Below are positions 40,748-51,053 of a stretch of 64,000 bases of DNA, one piece after another. The translations under genes were made by a program, and so were the position numbers. The stretch spans positions 62,001-126,000 of the forward strand of contig PDIP01000014.1 of the NCBI GenBank assembly GCA_002811645.1, given 5' to 3'. This stretch comes from Corallochytrium limacisporum (lineage: Eukaryota; Opisthokonta). The first letter of the stretch is position 1. Each line of letters starts with the position of its first letter. The notes beneath the pieces were generated by a model that worked only from the letters and a program-made list of their open reading frames with translations, did not search any database and was not told the DNA's origin.

Positions 40748-41728
40748 TCAGGCTTTGATTTCCTCACTATTGCTGGCATTGGCTTCGCCACCGTTGCCGT
40801 GCTCGGGGTACTGCCACAGGCCGTACGGTTGTCCGACATTGGTCTGCCACAGTCGGACCGTGCCATCTTCCGATCCAGATGCGTAAATCTCGCCGTCAGG
40901 AGAGAAGCGCACACAGTGAACCGGTCCATGATGCCCCTTGTAGACTTCCAGCTCTTCACCACTTTCGTAATCCATCACGTGGAGGTAGAAATCCTCGCCG
41001 CCCACAACAAACTTCTTGCCATTCGGGTGCCAGTCCGCTGAGTTCACAGGGCTCTTGATGTCGACAGTCTTGATGTGGGATAAATCTTGCGCACTATAGA
41101 ATCCAACAGAGTTACCGTGCGCAGCAAGGACAGTCTGACGATCCTGCGTGAGCGTGAGGCCCTTCACGGGTCCAGGCACTTCCACTGTCTTGACATTCTC
41201 GAGGGTGCCGGCATCCCAAAGTTTCAATGTTTTGTCTTCGCTGCCACTCAGCCAGAGCGCATCGTTTACAGTGTATATATTCTTTACCACTCCTGTGTGT
41301 CCCGCGACTTCGACAATAGGATTTTCAGGGTTGTCAAGGTCGAAAAGACGCATTTTTTTGTCTTGGCACGCAGTTACCACCTTAGAAGCATCGATTGTGA
41401 ATGAGACCGCCCGAACAATGTGTTTATGCGGAAGAGACATCATTTCTTCGCCAGTGACTGCGTTCCACACCTTACAGCTGAAGTCAGCACTGCCAGTGAC
41501 AGCCTTCGTAGCGGTGCGGTCCACCTTTGCCGACCATACTGCGCCCTTGTGACCCTGGAAGGTACCAACCCAGTCTCCGGTATCCCCTTTGCGGAGCATG
41601 GGCAGACCGTCCTTGCAAGCAGAAATAATGAAGAAGCCATCTTCGGTAGTGTCGCTGTAGTCCAGGTCCACCACAGGGCGAGTGTGACCGTGACATGTCA
41701 GAGGCGTTTGCCGAGCCGTTGCTGCCAT
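40748..41728 (-). CDS. STRAP: STRAP/unrip WD40-repeat protein
   Basis: The 326 residues form a seven-bladed WD40 propeller that fills the protein. The opening TPLTCHGHTRPVVDLDYS, the second blade FQGHKGAVWSAKVDRTATKA and the sixth blade EVYKGHHGPVHCVRFSPDG match STRAP closely. In animals STRAP associates with the SMN complex and the translational regulator UNR, and with TGF-beta receptor signalling. In a unicellular organism the RNP-assembly role is the more likely. The closest alternative is eIF3i, another WD40 protein, but the N-terminal blade and the DSPVNSADWHPNGKKFV-like region fit STRAP better. It is a single exon. Confidence 0.92.
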   Translation of the reverse strand: MAATARQTPLTCHGHTRPVVDLDYSDTTEDGFFIISACKDGLPMLRKGDTGDWVGTFQGHKGAVWSAKVDRTATKAVTGSADFSCKVWNAVTGEEMMSLPHKHIVRAVSFTIDASKVVTACQDKKMRLFDLDNPENPIVEVAGHTGVVKNIYTVNDALWLSGSEDKTLKLWDAGTLENVKTVEVPGPVKGLTLTQDRQTVLAAHGNSVGFYSAQDLSHIKTVDIKSPVNSADWHPNGKKFVVGGEDFYLHVMDYESGEELEVYKGHHGPVHCVRFSPDGEIYASGSEDGTVRLWQTNVGQPYGLWQYPEHGNGGEANASNSEEIKA

Positions 41729-42602
41729 GTTGCTATTTTAACTAGTTTTCCTTTCGAACGTGAATGGAATCTTTCATTGTTACCGTCATGCTCTGATCGC
41801 AAAATTCTAAATACCTATTCCACAGTGTCCGTTCTATTTTATTTCCTTTTGTTGGAATGTGTGGCCCTTGTCCGAGAACTCACTTCGTCTTCTCCACCAC
41901 ACTGTTGCGGTAAGAGATGTACCCCCCTGGCCCGTCGTCCTGTTGAATGCGGCGGCAGGTGCAAAATCATCGCCCTCTTTCGCCCACCCCATCATTGAAG
42001 ACCTGGTGGGTCCGGAGCACCCCACCCACCCCTTCCGGGCTTTCTCTGTCTGCAACCCCCCCCCCCTTCGTCTTGGCTGAGACGCCCCCCTTCTCCCATA
42101 GTCCCAGCCTGAACAGTCCCCACGTTCCCTTGCGGCGACTGGCACGGGCGTACTACGGGACACTGGCCAGCCCACCGAGCAAACAATCAAACATGGCCTT
42201 CCTCCCCACCTTTCGGCTTCACCCACAGCGGTCGCCGGGCATATGCTTGCGTGCAATGCACCTGGAAGAAAATGTTTGTTGCCCCTACCCCACTTGGGGA
42301 GTTTAACTTTTACCTTTTTTTTTTTGCATCGCCGCGACAAGCTGAATTTTCGGCAGGGGAACGATTAGATGCGAGTGGAAATAAAGGCATTACACTATGT
42401 GTTGCCCAAAAAGTTTAATCACCCTACACCGCACGCGCCCCCGGAGGAGGGCAAAGAATTGATCTATACCAGATGAGATATTGATTTATTGCGATGCAAC
42501 TAAGGAGGAAAAAAAAAAGAAAAAGCCATTGGCGTGGCCGGCTTTCATGCGTTCCGTGGTTAAAGGGACACTTTCCGTGGCCAGTTGAGCATTTCATCCA
42601 TG

Positions 42603-42643
<41 letters not shown>

Positions 42644-42800
42644 TATGTGCGTGTGTGATTCGCCGGAGAAACAGAAGGCTACAAAGGAAGGAGTGCCACC
42701 AAGGATCAACAGGCCACTGATATGGATCACTGAGGACCGCATACAGTCCAGACAGCAAGACAAAGGAAAACACAATGAGATTGAGAACTGAAGTAAAAAC
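41729..42800. promoter_or_regulatory. divergent STRAP/BUD32 promoter region
   Basis: This 1.07-kb spacer has a long C tract at 42055-42067, AATTGATCT at 42458-42465, ATATTGATTT at 42478-42487 and a GT microsatellite (42605-42639). ORFs on both strands are low-complexity. Confidence 0.4.
42605..42639. repeat. (GT)n microsatellite
   Basis: About seventeen uninterrupted GT repeats, 160 bp upstream of the BUD32 start codon. Confidence 0.9.
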
Positions 42801-43520
42801 ATGTCAACGCAGGATCACCAGCAACAGCCAGAGTTTCTGAAGGGACTCAAGGTGGAGCGACAGGGTGCAGAGGCGCGCTTGTATTTCACAACATTCGGCA
42901 ACAGAAAATGCGTGCTCAAAGAACGCCTGGCCAAACCTTGGCGGCACCCAGTGCTTGACCGCAAGATTCGCAAGGGACGACTCTTGCACGAGGCACGGTG
43001 CATCCTCAAGGCGAAAAAGGCCGGCGTGGCAGTGCCTGCCATTTTCCACGTCAGTCCGGCCGTGGGGTGCCTGTGGATTGAGTACATTGGTTGCCCGACG
43101 GTGCGGGACCACCTCCGACAATTCCAACACAGTGACACTCCGGAGACGGCGCAGGAGGTTGAGCGGGTTGGCAAGGCACTCGGGCGGGCTGTAGCCAAAC
43201 TACACGCCTTTGAGATCATGCACGGTGACCTGACGACATCAAATGCACTGTGGGATGCGGATACAGCAGATGTCATTATGATTGATTTCGGTCTCAGTGC
43301 CATCACAACCAGCGCAGAAGACAAAGGTGTGGACCTGTACGTCCTTGAACGCGCAATCCGCAGTACGCATCCCACCCTCGAACTGTTTGACCATGTTATT
43401 AGCGCATACTCCATGGCCAGTGAGGCCATGGATGACGTCAAGGCCGCGGAAGCCAAGACGGCCATTGCCCGCTTTGAGGAGGTGCGCTTACGCGGACGCA
43501 AGCGAACCATGGTGGGGTAG
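42801..43520 (+). CDS. BUD32: KEOPS-complex atypical kinase BUD32/PRPK
   Basis: This 239-residue small kinase has the Bud32 signature. The catalytic loop is HGDLTTSN (about residues 139-146) and the metal-binding motif IDFGLS (about 159-164), followed by EDKGVDLYVLERA. The family lacks a classical activation loop and has a basic C-terminal tail (RLRGRKRTM). BUD32 (TP53RK) is the ATPase/kinase subunit of KEOPS, which makes the t6A modification at position 37 of ANN-decoding tRNAs and also affects telomeres. The start ATG has A at -3. The gene converges on DDX51. Confidence 0.95.
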   Translation: MSTQDHQQQPEFLKGLKVERQGAEARLYFTTFGNRKCVLKERLAKPWRHPVLDRKIRKGRLLHEARCILKAKKAGVAVPAIFHVSPAVGCLWIEYIGCPTVRDHLRQFQHSDTPETAQEVERVGKALGRAVAKLHAFEIMHGDLTTSNALWDADTADVIMIDFGLSAITTSAEDKGVDLYVLERAIRSTHPTLELFDHVISAYSMASEAMDDVKAAEAKTAIARFEEVRLRGRKRTMVG

Positions 43521-43715
43521 AGCCAAACGGAGTGTAACGGCCACCACGCCTGCTTACCGGGCCCAAGGCAAAGAGGAAGGCCTTCTATAGATTACATTTA
43601 TATTTCTTTAACGCATGGTAATTCTTGTTCTTCTTCTTTATGATCATCAGTGTCCATTTCACATGATGATGCTCCAAAGAACCACACCCCCGAGGGCGGG
43701 GGGGCGCCAAGGTTC

Positions 43716-46322
43716 TTAGGTGGCAAGGTCATCATCGTTGGAACCAAAGAAGCGATCACCCGTCCGGGCGCTCATGTAATCGAGGACCGATTCAGGGTCG
43801 CGCGGCGCGGGGGCATCGCCTTGCAGAATGAGACTCGTCTGCAGCTGCTTAAGTGCGTAATTGTATCGCCGTAACAATCCTTCCGGCCAGGTGGCCGGCA
43901 GCAGGTCATCCAACCGGTGGAGACCGTGCGCGCTGACCTCGCGCGTCATGCGGCGCAGGGCCTTGGCCTTGGCACCACGCTCCACAATGGTATAGGCATG
44001 GCCGGACCGGCCGGCACGAGCAGTACGCCCGACGCGGTGCACGTAGGTCCGCACATTGGTCGGCGTGTCGTAGTTTATGACATGCTCAATGCCCGTCACG
44101 TCTAAACCGCGGCCTGCCGCGTCGGAACTGACGAGGACGGAGAATTCGCCTCCCTTGAAGCCGCGAATGAGGCGCCGCCGCTCGTCGCCGGACAGGGCCG
44201 ACGAGAACCCGGCCACAGTCTCGACGCCGAGGGCCCTGAGTAGGAGGCACAGGCGTTCCGTAGCTGACACGCTCGTGGTAAAGACTATGGTCCGCTGGCC
44301 GCGGCACCGATCCTGCAGAATTCTCAGTAGGGCCAACGGCTTCATATTCTCCCCCTCCACCGCAACGACGTACTCCCGCAACGACGCAGGCGTGGTCATC
44401 TTGTGGTGGTTCTGCTGCTGGGGAGCATTGTTCAAGGAGCTGAAGAACACGGGATGATGCAGGTCCATTACGCTCAGTTTCTCAATGTCGTTCGTCAGGG
44501 TTGCACTCAACAGAATTTTTTGCATCTGTGTTAAATGGATGAGAAAAAGGGAACCAGAGTGTTAGTTGGATCAGTTGGTCTTTGTCAGGGTGTCAGTTTT
44601 TAAAGTGTGGGATGGTCGGCACACAGGACGATCAGGGGAAACAGGATACAAGTCAGCGGGGATAGATAGCCACAACCGAGTGTTAAAACACCCTTCGGAA
44701 ACGAGGAATCCTTACCAGATTTCATCATTCAAGATCCCGTGTTGAGTCGTGTGTGTCCGCCATCCGGCCCCCATCGCTTTCCTCCAGGTCAGGGAAAAGC
44801 AGAGGCCCCGGGGGAAGAGAGGAGGGCCCCCGGGCGGGCAAAACCAAATAGCGTTACTTACCGATTGCAGGGTCGCAGTGCTCAAAAATTCACCAGGCTG
44901 GTCCTGTGCGCACCGCCGGTGGGCATGTGCACTCTTGAACGCCTTGGCTAGCCAGCCTTGGTACGACTGGTTCAGCACACGGTCTGCCTCGTCGACCACA
45001 AAGTACCGCAGATCGGCAAGCGAAAAGCCGTCCGTCTTGGTCAGGTGATCCACAAGGCGACCCGGTGTGCCAATCAGAATGTCGACCGCGGACGAAGGTG
45101 TGGCGGTGTCGGTGTTGTTCACCAAAGCCCTTTGTTCCTTCGCCAGCGTGTTGATGCCCGTAGCCATTCCAATCTGTTGGGTTTGTAAAAGAAAAACAGA
45201 GAAACAAGGGAGGGTACAGGGTTAATAAAGATTCTCTCGAGCCAAAACGGAAAACGGACAGGAACCAAAAAGAAAGGGAAAAGAACAAGGCATCTCTTTT
45301 TGCCCGTGTCATTCTCCTTCTCCTCCCAAAAAAACTGTGTGGGTTGTTTTGTGGTTGTTTGTCAGTCGTTGTGTAAATTTCTGGCACGATTTACCCAATG
45401 GGCTGGTGTGCCAGCAGAAGTTTTTCTTGATTCAAAAATGGAACCAAAGTCTTCATTCATAGCAACAACCACAAGCAAACAAAGCCAAAAAGGCAATAAA
45501 CGGATACTTACCCTTAGGGATGTGGACTGGGCGAGTGCGTCAAAGACTTCACGCGCTTGGGAAGCAAGTTCTTTGGTCGGAACCACAATGAGGGCCCGCA
45601 GCTTGCGCACCGTCGACTGTTTGACCAGTGCGCTCACAATGGGCGCAGCGTACGCCAGCGTTTTGCCCGAACCAGTCGGTGCAAGAATGCAAATGTCGTT
45701 GGGTGGATAGTACAGCTTGAAGCTCTGGAGCACTGCCGGTATGACCGCACGCTGGACCGGAAACAAGCCCTCAAAGCCACAGCCCACCTTCATGTTGTGC
45801 TCCACGGTCGGGTGCAGACCAAGGCCATCGTACGACTCGGCCCGGACCGAAGCGTCCTCAAGTGCCTCCAGTGAGCAGTCGACGAGGTGCGGATCCCGCA
45901 TCCATTGCGGTACCACGGCCGTCGCCGCCGCCAGGGATTCCTTTCTGGAAACTTTCTCATTCTCATCCTTCAACCGGCCCAGGGGCTTTGTTGTCGTCGC
46001 TGTGGTCCGCATTGGCATTTGCGGCGAGTCGTGGCCGTCACGGTGGTGGTGGTCGCCGTCGTCTTCGTCAAGTGCCATAGGGTCGCCTTTCGTTGGTCGA
46101 TCGGTGTGCTCTTCCTCCTCACTGGCTTCCGGGACAGTCTGTGGTCTGTCATGTGGCTCGACAACTACCACGCGCTGGTCCCGTTGCCGCCGCTGTTGGG
46201 CTTGTTGCACAAGGTCCCGCAAACGATTTTGTTTCACCGAAGGGTCCGGTTCTGTTTCCGGGTCCGACAGGTCCGCCGGCAGACCTGCATAATTCAATGC
46301 CGTGAAAACAACAGCGGTGGCA

Positions 46323-46359
<37 letters not shown>

Positions 46360-46501
46360 GTGGCGGCGGCGGCGGCAACACGTTATTTGTCTCGACTGCC
46401 CCGCGCGACGCATCAGCTGCATGGAGATCTTCTTGCTGTCGCCTGCGCGCTTGGCGCAGTAGGTGCTTTAACCGCCCGTACCGTGCCCGATCACGGTCCA
46501 T
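43716..46501 (-). CDS. DDX51: DEAD-box RNA helicase DDX51/Dbp6, three exons
   Basis: The exons are 46501-45512, 45173-44862 and 44525-43716, giving 703 residues; all junctions are phase 0. Both donors read GTAAGT and both acceptors end ACAG. Helicase motifs run in order across exons: motif I APTGSGKT, Ia PTKELASQ, Ib GTPGRLVDHL, II VDEADRVL, III SATLT, V DAAGRGLDV and VI HRVGRTARAGRSG. The variant DEADRVLNQ and the sequence QKILLSATLTNDIEKL are typical of DDX51/Dbp6, which acts in early 60S ribosomal subunit assembly and U3 release. The N-terminus is Gln/Arg-rich and includes a polyThr run encoded by a trinucleotide repeat (about 46322-46362). It is the only gene here with visible introns. 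Confidence 0.93.
44526..44861 (-). other. DDX51 intron 2 (336 nt)
   Basis: The donor is CG/GTAAGTAA and the acceptor TTTAACACAG. Joining the flanking exons gives SATLQS/MQKILLSATLT, the expected DDX51 sequence. A C-run/G-run stretch (44804-44838) lies inside. Confidence 0.9.
45174..45511 (-). other. DDX51 intron 1 (338 nt)
   Basis: The donor is AGG/GTAAGTAT and the acceptor CCAACAG/ATTGG. The joined protein reads STSLR/IGMATGINTLAKEQ, which restores the helicase domain. It is nearly the same length as intron 2 but not similar in sequence. Confidence 0.9.
46322..46362 (-). repeat. coding trinucleotide repeat (polyThr)
   Basis: About twelve tandem GTC/GTG-type triplets on the plus strand encode a run of threonines following six prolines in the disordered N-terminus of the DDX51 protein. 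The run is likely length-variable between strains. Confidence 0.8.
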
Positions 46502-46764
46502 GGCTGTCTTGTTTGCTGTGCTGCTTTGTCTTTACTACACTCTGGGAAGTATCTGACTTCCATGAAGCACCTTCAAGACCACCCCCCCAAACAAAACATT
46601 AAACAGGGGGTGGGGGCGCCCTGTGTGATTGGCCCCCCCCCCCTCTCCACATGGCGAAGCCGTGCAAACCAACTCTCCACACACACACACACATAGCTTC
46701 CCCCCCCCCCAACGCCTGCGTGTCCGGGTTCCCTTACTTCTCTCCCCATTCTCCCGGCTACGTA

Positions 46765-46868
46765 CCACACACTCCCGCTCGCAGCTCCTGCAACCATTGC
46801 TCCGGTTCAACCACACACTCCCGCTCGCAGCTCCTGCAACCATTGCTCCGGTTCAACCACACACTCCC
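46765..46868. repeat. 46-bp tandem repeat, 2.3 copies
   Basis: Two identical 46-bp units (46765-46810 and 46811-46856) begin CCACACACTCCCGCTCGCAG and are followed by a 12-bp partial third copy. The array lies between the DDX51 start and tRNA-Asn. Confidence 0.9.
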
Positions 46869-47022
46869 ACAACCCCTACCCCAACGGCTCAACCCCCTCC
46901 CCCACTCTGCCATGCAGCAGGCTCTCTGCCTGCCCACACTCACCCAACCCAAAAAAAACGGCTCCCCCAGCAGTATATAACACTATTTTCCAACCCCTCT
47001 ACACAACAACTTGTGATCGCCC

Positions 47023-47096
47023 GCCTCCGTGGCGCAATCGGCTAGCGCGTTCGGCTGTTAACCGAAAGGTTCCTGGTTCGAATCCAGGCGGGGGCG
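47023..47096 (+). tRNA. tRNA-Asn (GTT)
   Basis: A complete 74-nt cloverleaf without intron. The acceptor GCCTCCG pairs with CGGGGGC. The anticodon stem TTCGG/CCGAA encloses the loop CTGTTAA, giving anticodon GTT. The T arm reads CCTGGTTCGAATCCAGG. T-runs for Pol III termination follow at 47107-47116 and 47122-47128. This tRNA is not an ANN-codon exception: Asn AAY codons are read by t6A-modified tRNAs, the product of the nearby KEOPS gene, though proximity is probably coincidence. Confidence 0.97.
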
Positions 47097-48387
47097 TTTG
47101 CAAGCTTCTTTTTTTTGCACTTTTTTTGCATGTCACACTTCACACTTGACATGAACATGCATCCTGTGAAGTTTCAGCTCTCTATCATGACTTTTCATGT
47201 TCGAGATCGGCCCAGATCCATCCGCGCCATGCCCATAGTTTCACTATGGGGCGTCTCTCCCCCTCCACCTCGCCCGTACGTTTACTATAGTGCGGGGACG
47301 GAAACCAAAAAAAGAAACAAGATAAAAACAAGGGGGGAAGGTCGTCTGGCTCAATGCTCTTCCAGCGGACCAGCCCCGCGGTTTCTTGCGACTTTTGCAG
47401 GTTCGTATACTATGGGGTTCGGAGCCAAAAAGAAGACTCGAGCTTTGGGAACGCTAACGGACACGGAGCATCCAGCCACCCCACACGCACGCACACACAG
47501 AGGCACCACCTTTACTGATCTCTTTGGCATGCTCAGGACATTTGCAGCAGATACATTTCCGGCACCCACCTTATGAACCAAAGATCAGCTGGGCAGGGTA
47601 CATGCCATTGAGTCAACTATGGTCGTAGCGGGCATTAGCTGATCTCATTGGCACCGGTACATTCACATCCAAGCTATGCACTGACTGACCATCTGGCTCA
47701 AGAACGTTGCGCGCCTGAGAAACATCGTGTCATGCCTCGTTGCGTGTGTTGTGCTTTAACCGCCCATTTGCAGAGGACGTGAGTACAATCAACTCGGTGC
47801 TTTAAAACTGCACGACCCGATTTCACGTCCCAACTTTTCCCTTTCTTCCGCCTTGGGTGCGCCGCCCCCCTTTGGAACACAAACTCTTCGCGCGTTTTGG
47901 TGAAACGGGGACGGGGGGAAGGGCGGAAGGTTTTGGGCTGTGGAAACGCCCCTTCTCTAATTGATCAAATGCGGACAGAAAAAGGACCGGGTGGGTGTGT
48001 GCGTTCGGTTGGGCCTTTGGTGTGAAAAGGGGGGCAGCAAGACCGCGGGTCTTCATGATGGCACATCGTTGCACACACACACACCCACACTCACACACAC
48101 ACACCCACACCCACACTCACACACACACACATATATATATGCATACAGCTCACAAAGCTTTTCGAAAGCATGCCCATTGCATTGGACACTTATTTACAGG
48201 ACACGAGGATCAATAGGGAATTACTGCCAGGACGCAGACCCACGTTTCCTGAAACCAAGCCAAGGTACAAGAAAAAGAATTGGGCGCAAAGCAAGTGCAT
48301 TACACTCGTACCAAACGTTTTCTATTAAACTGACAAAATGTAGTCCTTTCAATTCTGAAAAAAAATAGAGAAAGAGACCACGCACAG
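47097..48387. promoter_or_regulatory. INTS11 upstream region
   Basis: This 1.3-kb spacer has a short hairpin CCCATAG/CTATGGG (47232-47250), AATTGATCAAAT at 47958-47969, GATCAATA at 48208-48215, a CA microsatellite (48072-48130) and an ATATATATAT run (48131-48140). The last could serve as TATA-like sequence 250 bp from the ATG. No convincing ORF. Confidence 0.4.
48072..48140. repeat. interrupted (CA)n microsatellite with (AT)n tail
   Basis: CA repeats broken by CCA units pass into five AT repeats, about 250 bp upstream of INTS11. Confidence 0.85.
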
Positions 48388-50322
48388 ATGGGGATCGAAA
48401 TATTGCCCCTGGGTGCCGGGCAGGACGTGGGCCGCAGCTGCATCCTGGTGCGCTTCAACCGCTCGGTGCAGGGCGGCGGTAGACAGACATGGGCCCGGGA
48501 AGATCCGCCCCACCAGCACCAGCACCATTCCACCCAGTCATCCAGCACCGCCGCCCGTGTTGGTCGCCGGGAGAGCGCTTTTGACCGGCGGGTCACGACC
48601 GCGGGTCACAGCGAGCCGTACACTGTCCTCCTGGACTGCGGTGCACACCTGGGCCACTCTGGTGATGTGCGTACCTTTCCGGACCTGCGGCCGTACATTA
48701 ACGAGGTTGTGGCTGTCGTGGTCACGCATTTCCATCTGGACCACTGCGGCGCGCTCCCGGTCCTAGTGGGACACTACGGATATCGCGGGCCCATTTACAT
48801 GACCGCACCCACCAAGACGGTGCTGCCCATCCTGCTCAATGACTTTGCCAAAATCATGGCCCGCAAATCACGCAAGCAGTACCAGCAACACCAGCAGCCG
48901 GGTGGGCAGCACCAGGGACCACAGGCCGCTCAACAGTCGGGAACGCCCCGGGGCCGGGACCAAGATCTGCCCACATGCTTTACGCAGGAAGACATTCAAA
49001 GATGTATGGAACGCATCTCGTTGATTGGGCTGCATGAGACGGTCCAGGTACTTCCGGATTTGACCATCAAGGCCTACTACGCCGGGCACGTGCTAGGTGC
49101 GGCCATGTTCTTGGTCAAGTACCGTGGATCGGCCGAGAGCGTGCTCTACAGTGGGGACTACAACCTCACGCCAGAGCGGCACCTGGGCGCAACCGTGGTG
49201 GACCGGTGCCAGCCAACCGTGTTCATCACCGAGTCCACGTATGCCTCCACCATCCGGCGCAACCGATTTGCACGCGAGCACGACTTCCTCAGCAAGGTGG
49301 AACGGTGCATTCGGGCCCAGGGCATTGTACTGATTCCGTGCTTTGCCATTGGCCGCGCCCAGGAGCTGGTTCTGCTGCTGAGCCAGTGGTGGGACCGTCG
49401 AGGCATTGATGCCCCGATCCACGTCTCTTCCGACTTGATGGAAGTTGTCTTGGACTACTACCGCATGTACCAGCAATGGACCCTGGACGGCAATGGTAGC
49501 ACAACCCGAAGCCGCACGACGGGCAGTGGTGGTGGCGACGCCAGCAGCAAGTACGTGCGGCCGTTGGACCCGGACATGGAACTGAAGGGCCCGGCCGTAA
49601 TATTCGCGGCCCCAGGTATGCTGACGGCGGGCACGTCTCTGGCCATCTTCGCGGAGATTGCCGAAGATGAGCGCAACATGGTGGTGATCCCGGGCTACTG
49701 CGTTGCTCACACGGTCGGCGCCAAGTTGTTGCAGGGCCAGCGCGATATCACGCTCCCCGCGACCTTTGACGCGCACGGCCGCCTGGAGCAGCGCACGCTG
49801 AGCGTCAAGCTGAGCGTGGAGAATCTCGCCTTCTCGGCGCACGTGGACGCGCGCGGCATCCTGAGCACCATACGCACTGTGCAGCCGACCAACGTGGTGC
49901 TCGTGCACGGTGATCGCAAGGCCATGAAGTGGATCAAGGACCGGATCTTTCACCGGCTCGGTATCCCATGCTACAATCCACCCACAGGCGTAACCCTCTG
50001 CTTCAGCACCGATGATACCGCCCGCGTTTCCGTGCCGCGGCACCTGCTCTGTGGTCAGGGGAGCGTGCGCGGCCGGCTGGTCACTGGCTACGATGGAACT
50101 GTTGATGGTATCACTCTCATCCCCAATGGTAGTGTGGTACCGCCGTCGTCGATATCAACGACATCAACACCGGCACCAGGGTCAAAAGCAGAGCCACCTG
50201 TGCCGCCCAGAGCAGCAAGAAAGCGTCGCTTTGGTGATGCCAGGCCATCCGATCCACGGCAGCCAGCACCAAAGAAACCCGGAGGTGGTCTTCTCGGCAA
50301 AGCCCCGCCCGGTTACATGTAA
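48388..50322 (+). CDS. INTS11: Integrator complex endonuclease INTS11
   Basis: This 644-residue metallo-beta-lactamase/beta-CASP nuclease opens with IEILPLGAGQDVGRSCILV, as in INTS11. The zinc site HFHLDH is at residues 114-119, and further ligands lie in AGHVLGA and YSGDYN. The beta-CASP motifs include TESTYA, SAHVDA and LVHGD. INTS11 cleaves snRNA 3' ends and promoter-proximal nascent transcripts. The match to INTS11 is stronger than to CPSF73. Two low-complexity Gln/His insertions (about residues 25-76 and 163-195) are absent from animal proteins; the first splits early beta-strands. The C-terminal 60 residues are Pro/Arg-rich. Convergent with GNA1. Confidence 0.95.
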   Translation: MGIEILPLGAGQDVGRSCILVRFNRSVQGGGRQTWAREDPPHQHQHHSTQSSSTAARVGRRESAFDRRVTTAGHSEPYTVLLDCGAHLGHSGDVRTFPDLRPYINEVVAVVVTHFHLDHCGALPVLVGHYGYRGPIYMTAPTKTVLPILLNDFAKIMARKSRKQYQQHQQPGGQHQGPQAAQQSGTPRGRDQDLPTCFTQEDIQRCMERISLIGLHETVQVLPDLTIKAYYAGHVLGAAMFLVKYRGSAESVLYSGDYNLTPERHLGATVVDRCQPTVFITESTYASTIRRNRFAREHDFLSKVERCIRAQGIVLIPCFAIGRAQELVLLLSQWWDRRGIDAPIHVSSDLMEVVLDYYRMYQQWTLDGNGSTTRSRTTGSGGGDASSKYVRPLDPDMELKGPAVIFAAPGMLTAGTSLAIFAEIAEDERNMVVIPGYCVAHTVGAKLLQGQRDITLPATFDAHGRLEQRTLSVKLSVENLAFSAHVDARGILSTIRTVQPTNVVLVHGDRKAMKWIKDRIFHRLGIPCYNPPTGVTLCFSTDDTARVSVPRHLLCGQGSVRGRLVTGYDGTVDGITLIPNGSVVPPSSISTTSTPAPGSKAEPPVPPRAARKRRFGDARPSDPRQPAPKKPGGGLLGKAPPGYM

Positions 50323-50354
50323 GGACTAAACTAATAGGAAAAGCCGATGGATCT

Positions 50355-50398
50355 CATCACATCACATCACACACACACACACACAACAACAACAACAG
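50355..50398. repeat. ATCAC / CA / CAA simple repeats
   Basis: Three short simple repeats run in succession in the convergent INTS11/GNA1 spacer. Confidence 0.7.
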
Positions 50399-50507
50399 CA
50401 ACGTTAAAGAACCAGATTTGTTTTCAACTATTGAGTTGTTTCCTGCTTTTAAAGACCGAGATATCTCGAGCCCACACAACGGGTTGCTTCGACCACTCTG
50501 CACCGAC

Positions 50508-51053
50508 TCAGTAGCGATGCTGCATAAATGCCATGCCTTCTCCATTGAAGCCGCACTTCTCGTAAAAGCCAACGCGGTCCGTTTTGCAGTCCAGGGTTAC
50601 CTTGTAGGCACCGGCGCGGCGGCACACAATCTTCAGCTGCTCAATAATGATTTTGCCCAGGTACTTTCCGCGTTGTTCGCTGTCAACCACAATGTCCTCA
50701 ATGTGGCCACGCTTGGCAGCGCCGTGGATCAGCTTCTTTTCCACCACTACTGTGCCCATGGCCACCAGCTTACCCGTGGCGTTGTCCTCGAAGGCAATAA
50801 TGTAGTACGTGTCCGGCACCGCCTTCCACTCGTCGAAACGCTTCTCAAACTTTTCCTTATCCAGGTCACCAATGCTGGTCAGCTGTTTCAGCAAAGGGGC
50901 AAGACCGCGGTTAAAGTCATCACGCTTTAGCGGGCGAATGGTGAGGCCATCAATCTTGTGGATGGTCTTGCCCTCGGGGAGGGTAATGTCAATCTTCTCC
51001 TTTTCCAGATCAGCCAGCATGGCAGGATCGAACAGGTACTCTCCCTCACTCAT
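50508..51053 (-). CDS. GNA1: glucosamine-6-phosphate N-acetyltransferase
   Basis: The first ATG of the frame (which otherwise opens on TTG at 51143) gives 181 residues. The GNAT fold spans residues 35-181. It has the acetyl-CoA pyrophosphate loop VDSEQRGKYLGKIII, the substrate region HIEDIVVD and the C-terminal CKTDRVGFYEKCGF, all diagnostic of GNA1/GNPNAT1. The enzyme makes GlcNAc-6-P on the route to UDP-GlcNAc for chitin, glycoproteins and GPI anchors. The N-terminal 35 residues are acidic and start MSEGEYLFDPAML, as in other GNA1 proteins. Confidence 0.96.
   Translation of the reverse strand: MSEGEYLFDPAMLADLEKEKIDITLPEGKTIHKIDGLTIRPLKRDDFNRGLAPLLKQLTSIGDLDKEKFEKRFDEWKAVPDTYYIIAFEDNATGKLVAMGTVVVEKKLIHGAAKRGHIEDIVVDSEQRGKYLGKIIIEQLKIVCRRAGAYKVTLDCKTDRVGFYEKCGFNGEGMAFMQHRY

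Noticed and set aside
47276-47437. Possible repeated element of GTATACT/GTTTACT followed by CCAAAAA (also near 23244)
   Set aside because: Spacing between the two parts differs in each copy (17, 25 and 20 bp) and the flanks do not match, so it is probably A/T-rich coincidence.
48072-48130. CRISPR-like array
   Set aside because: It is an interrupted CA microsatellite with no constant repeat and spacer structure.
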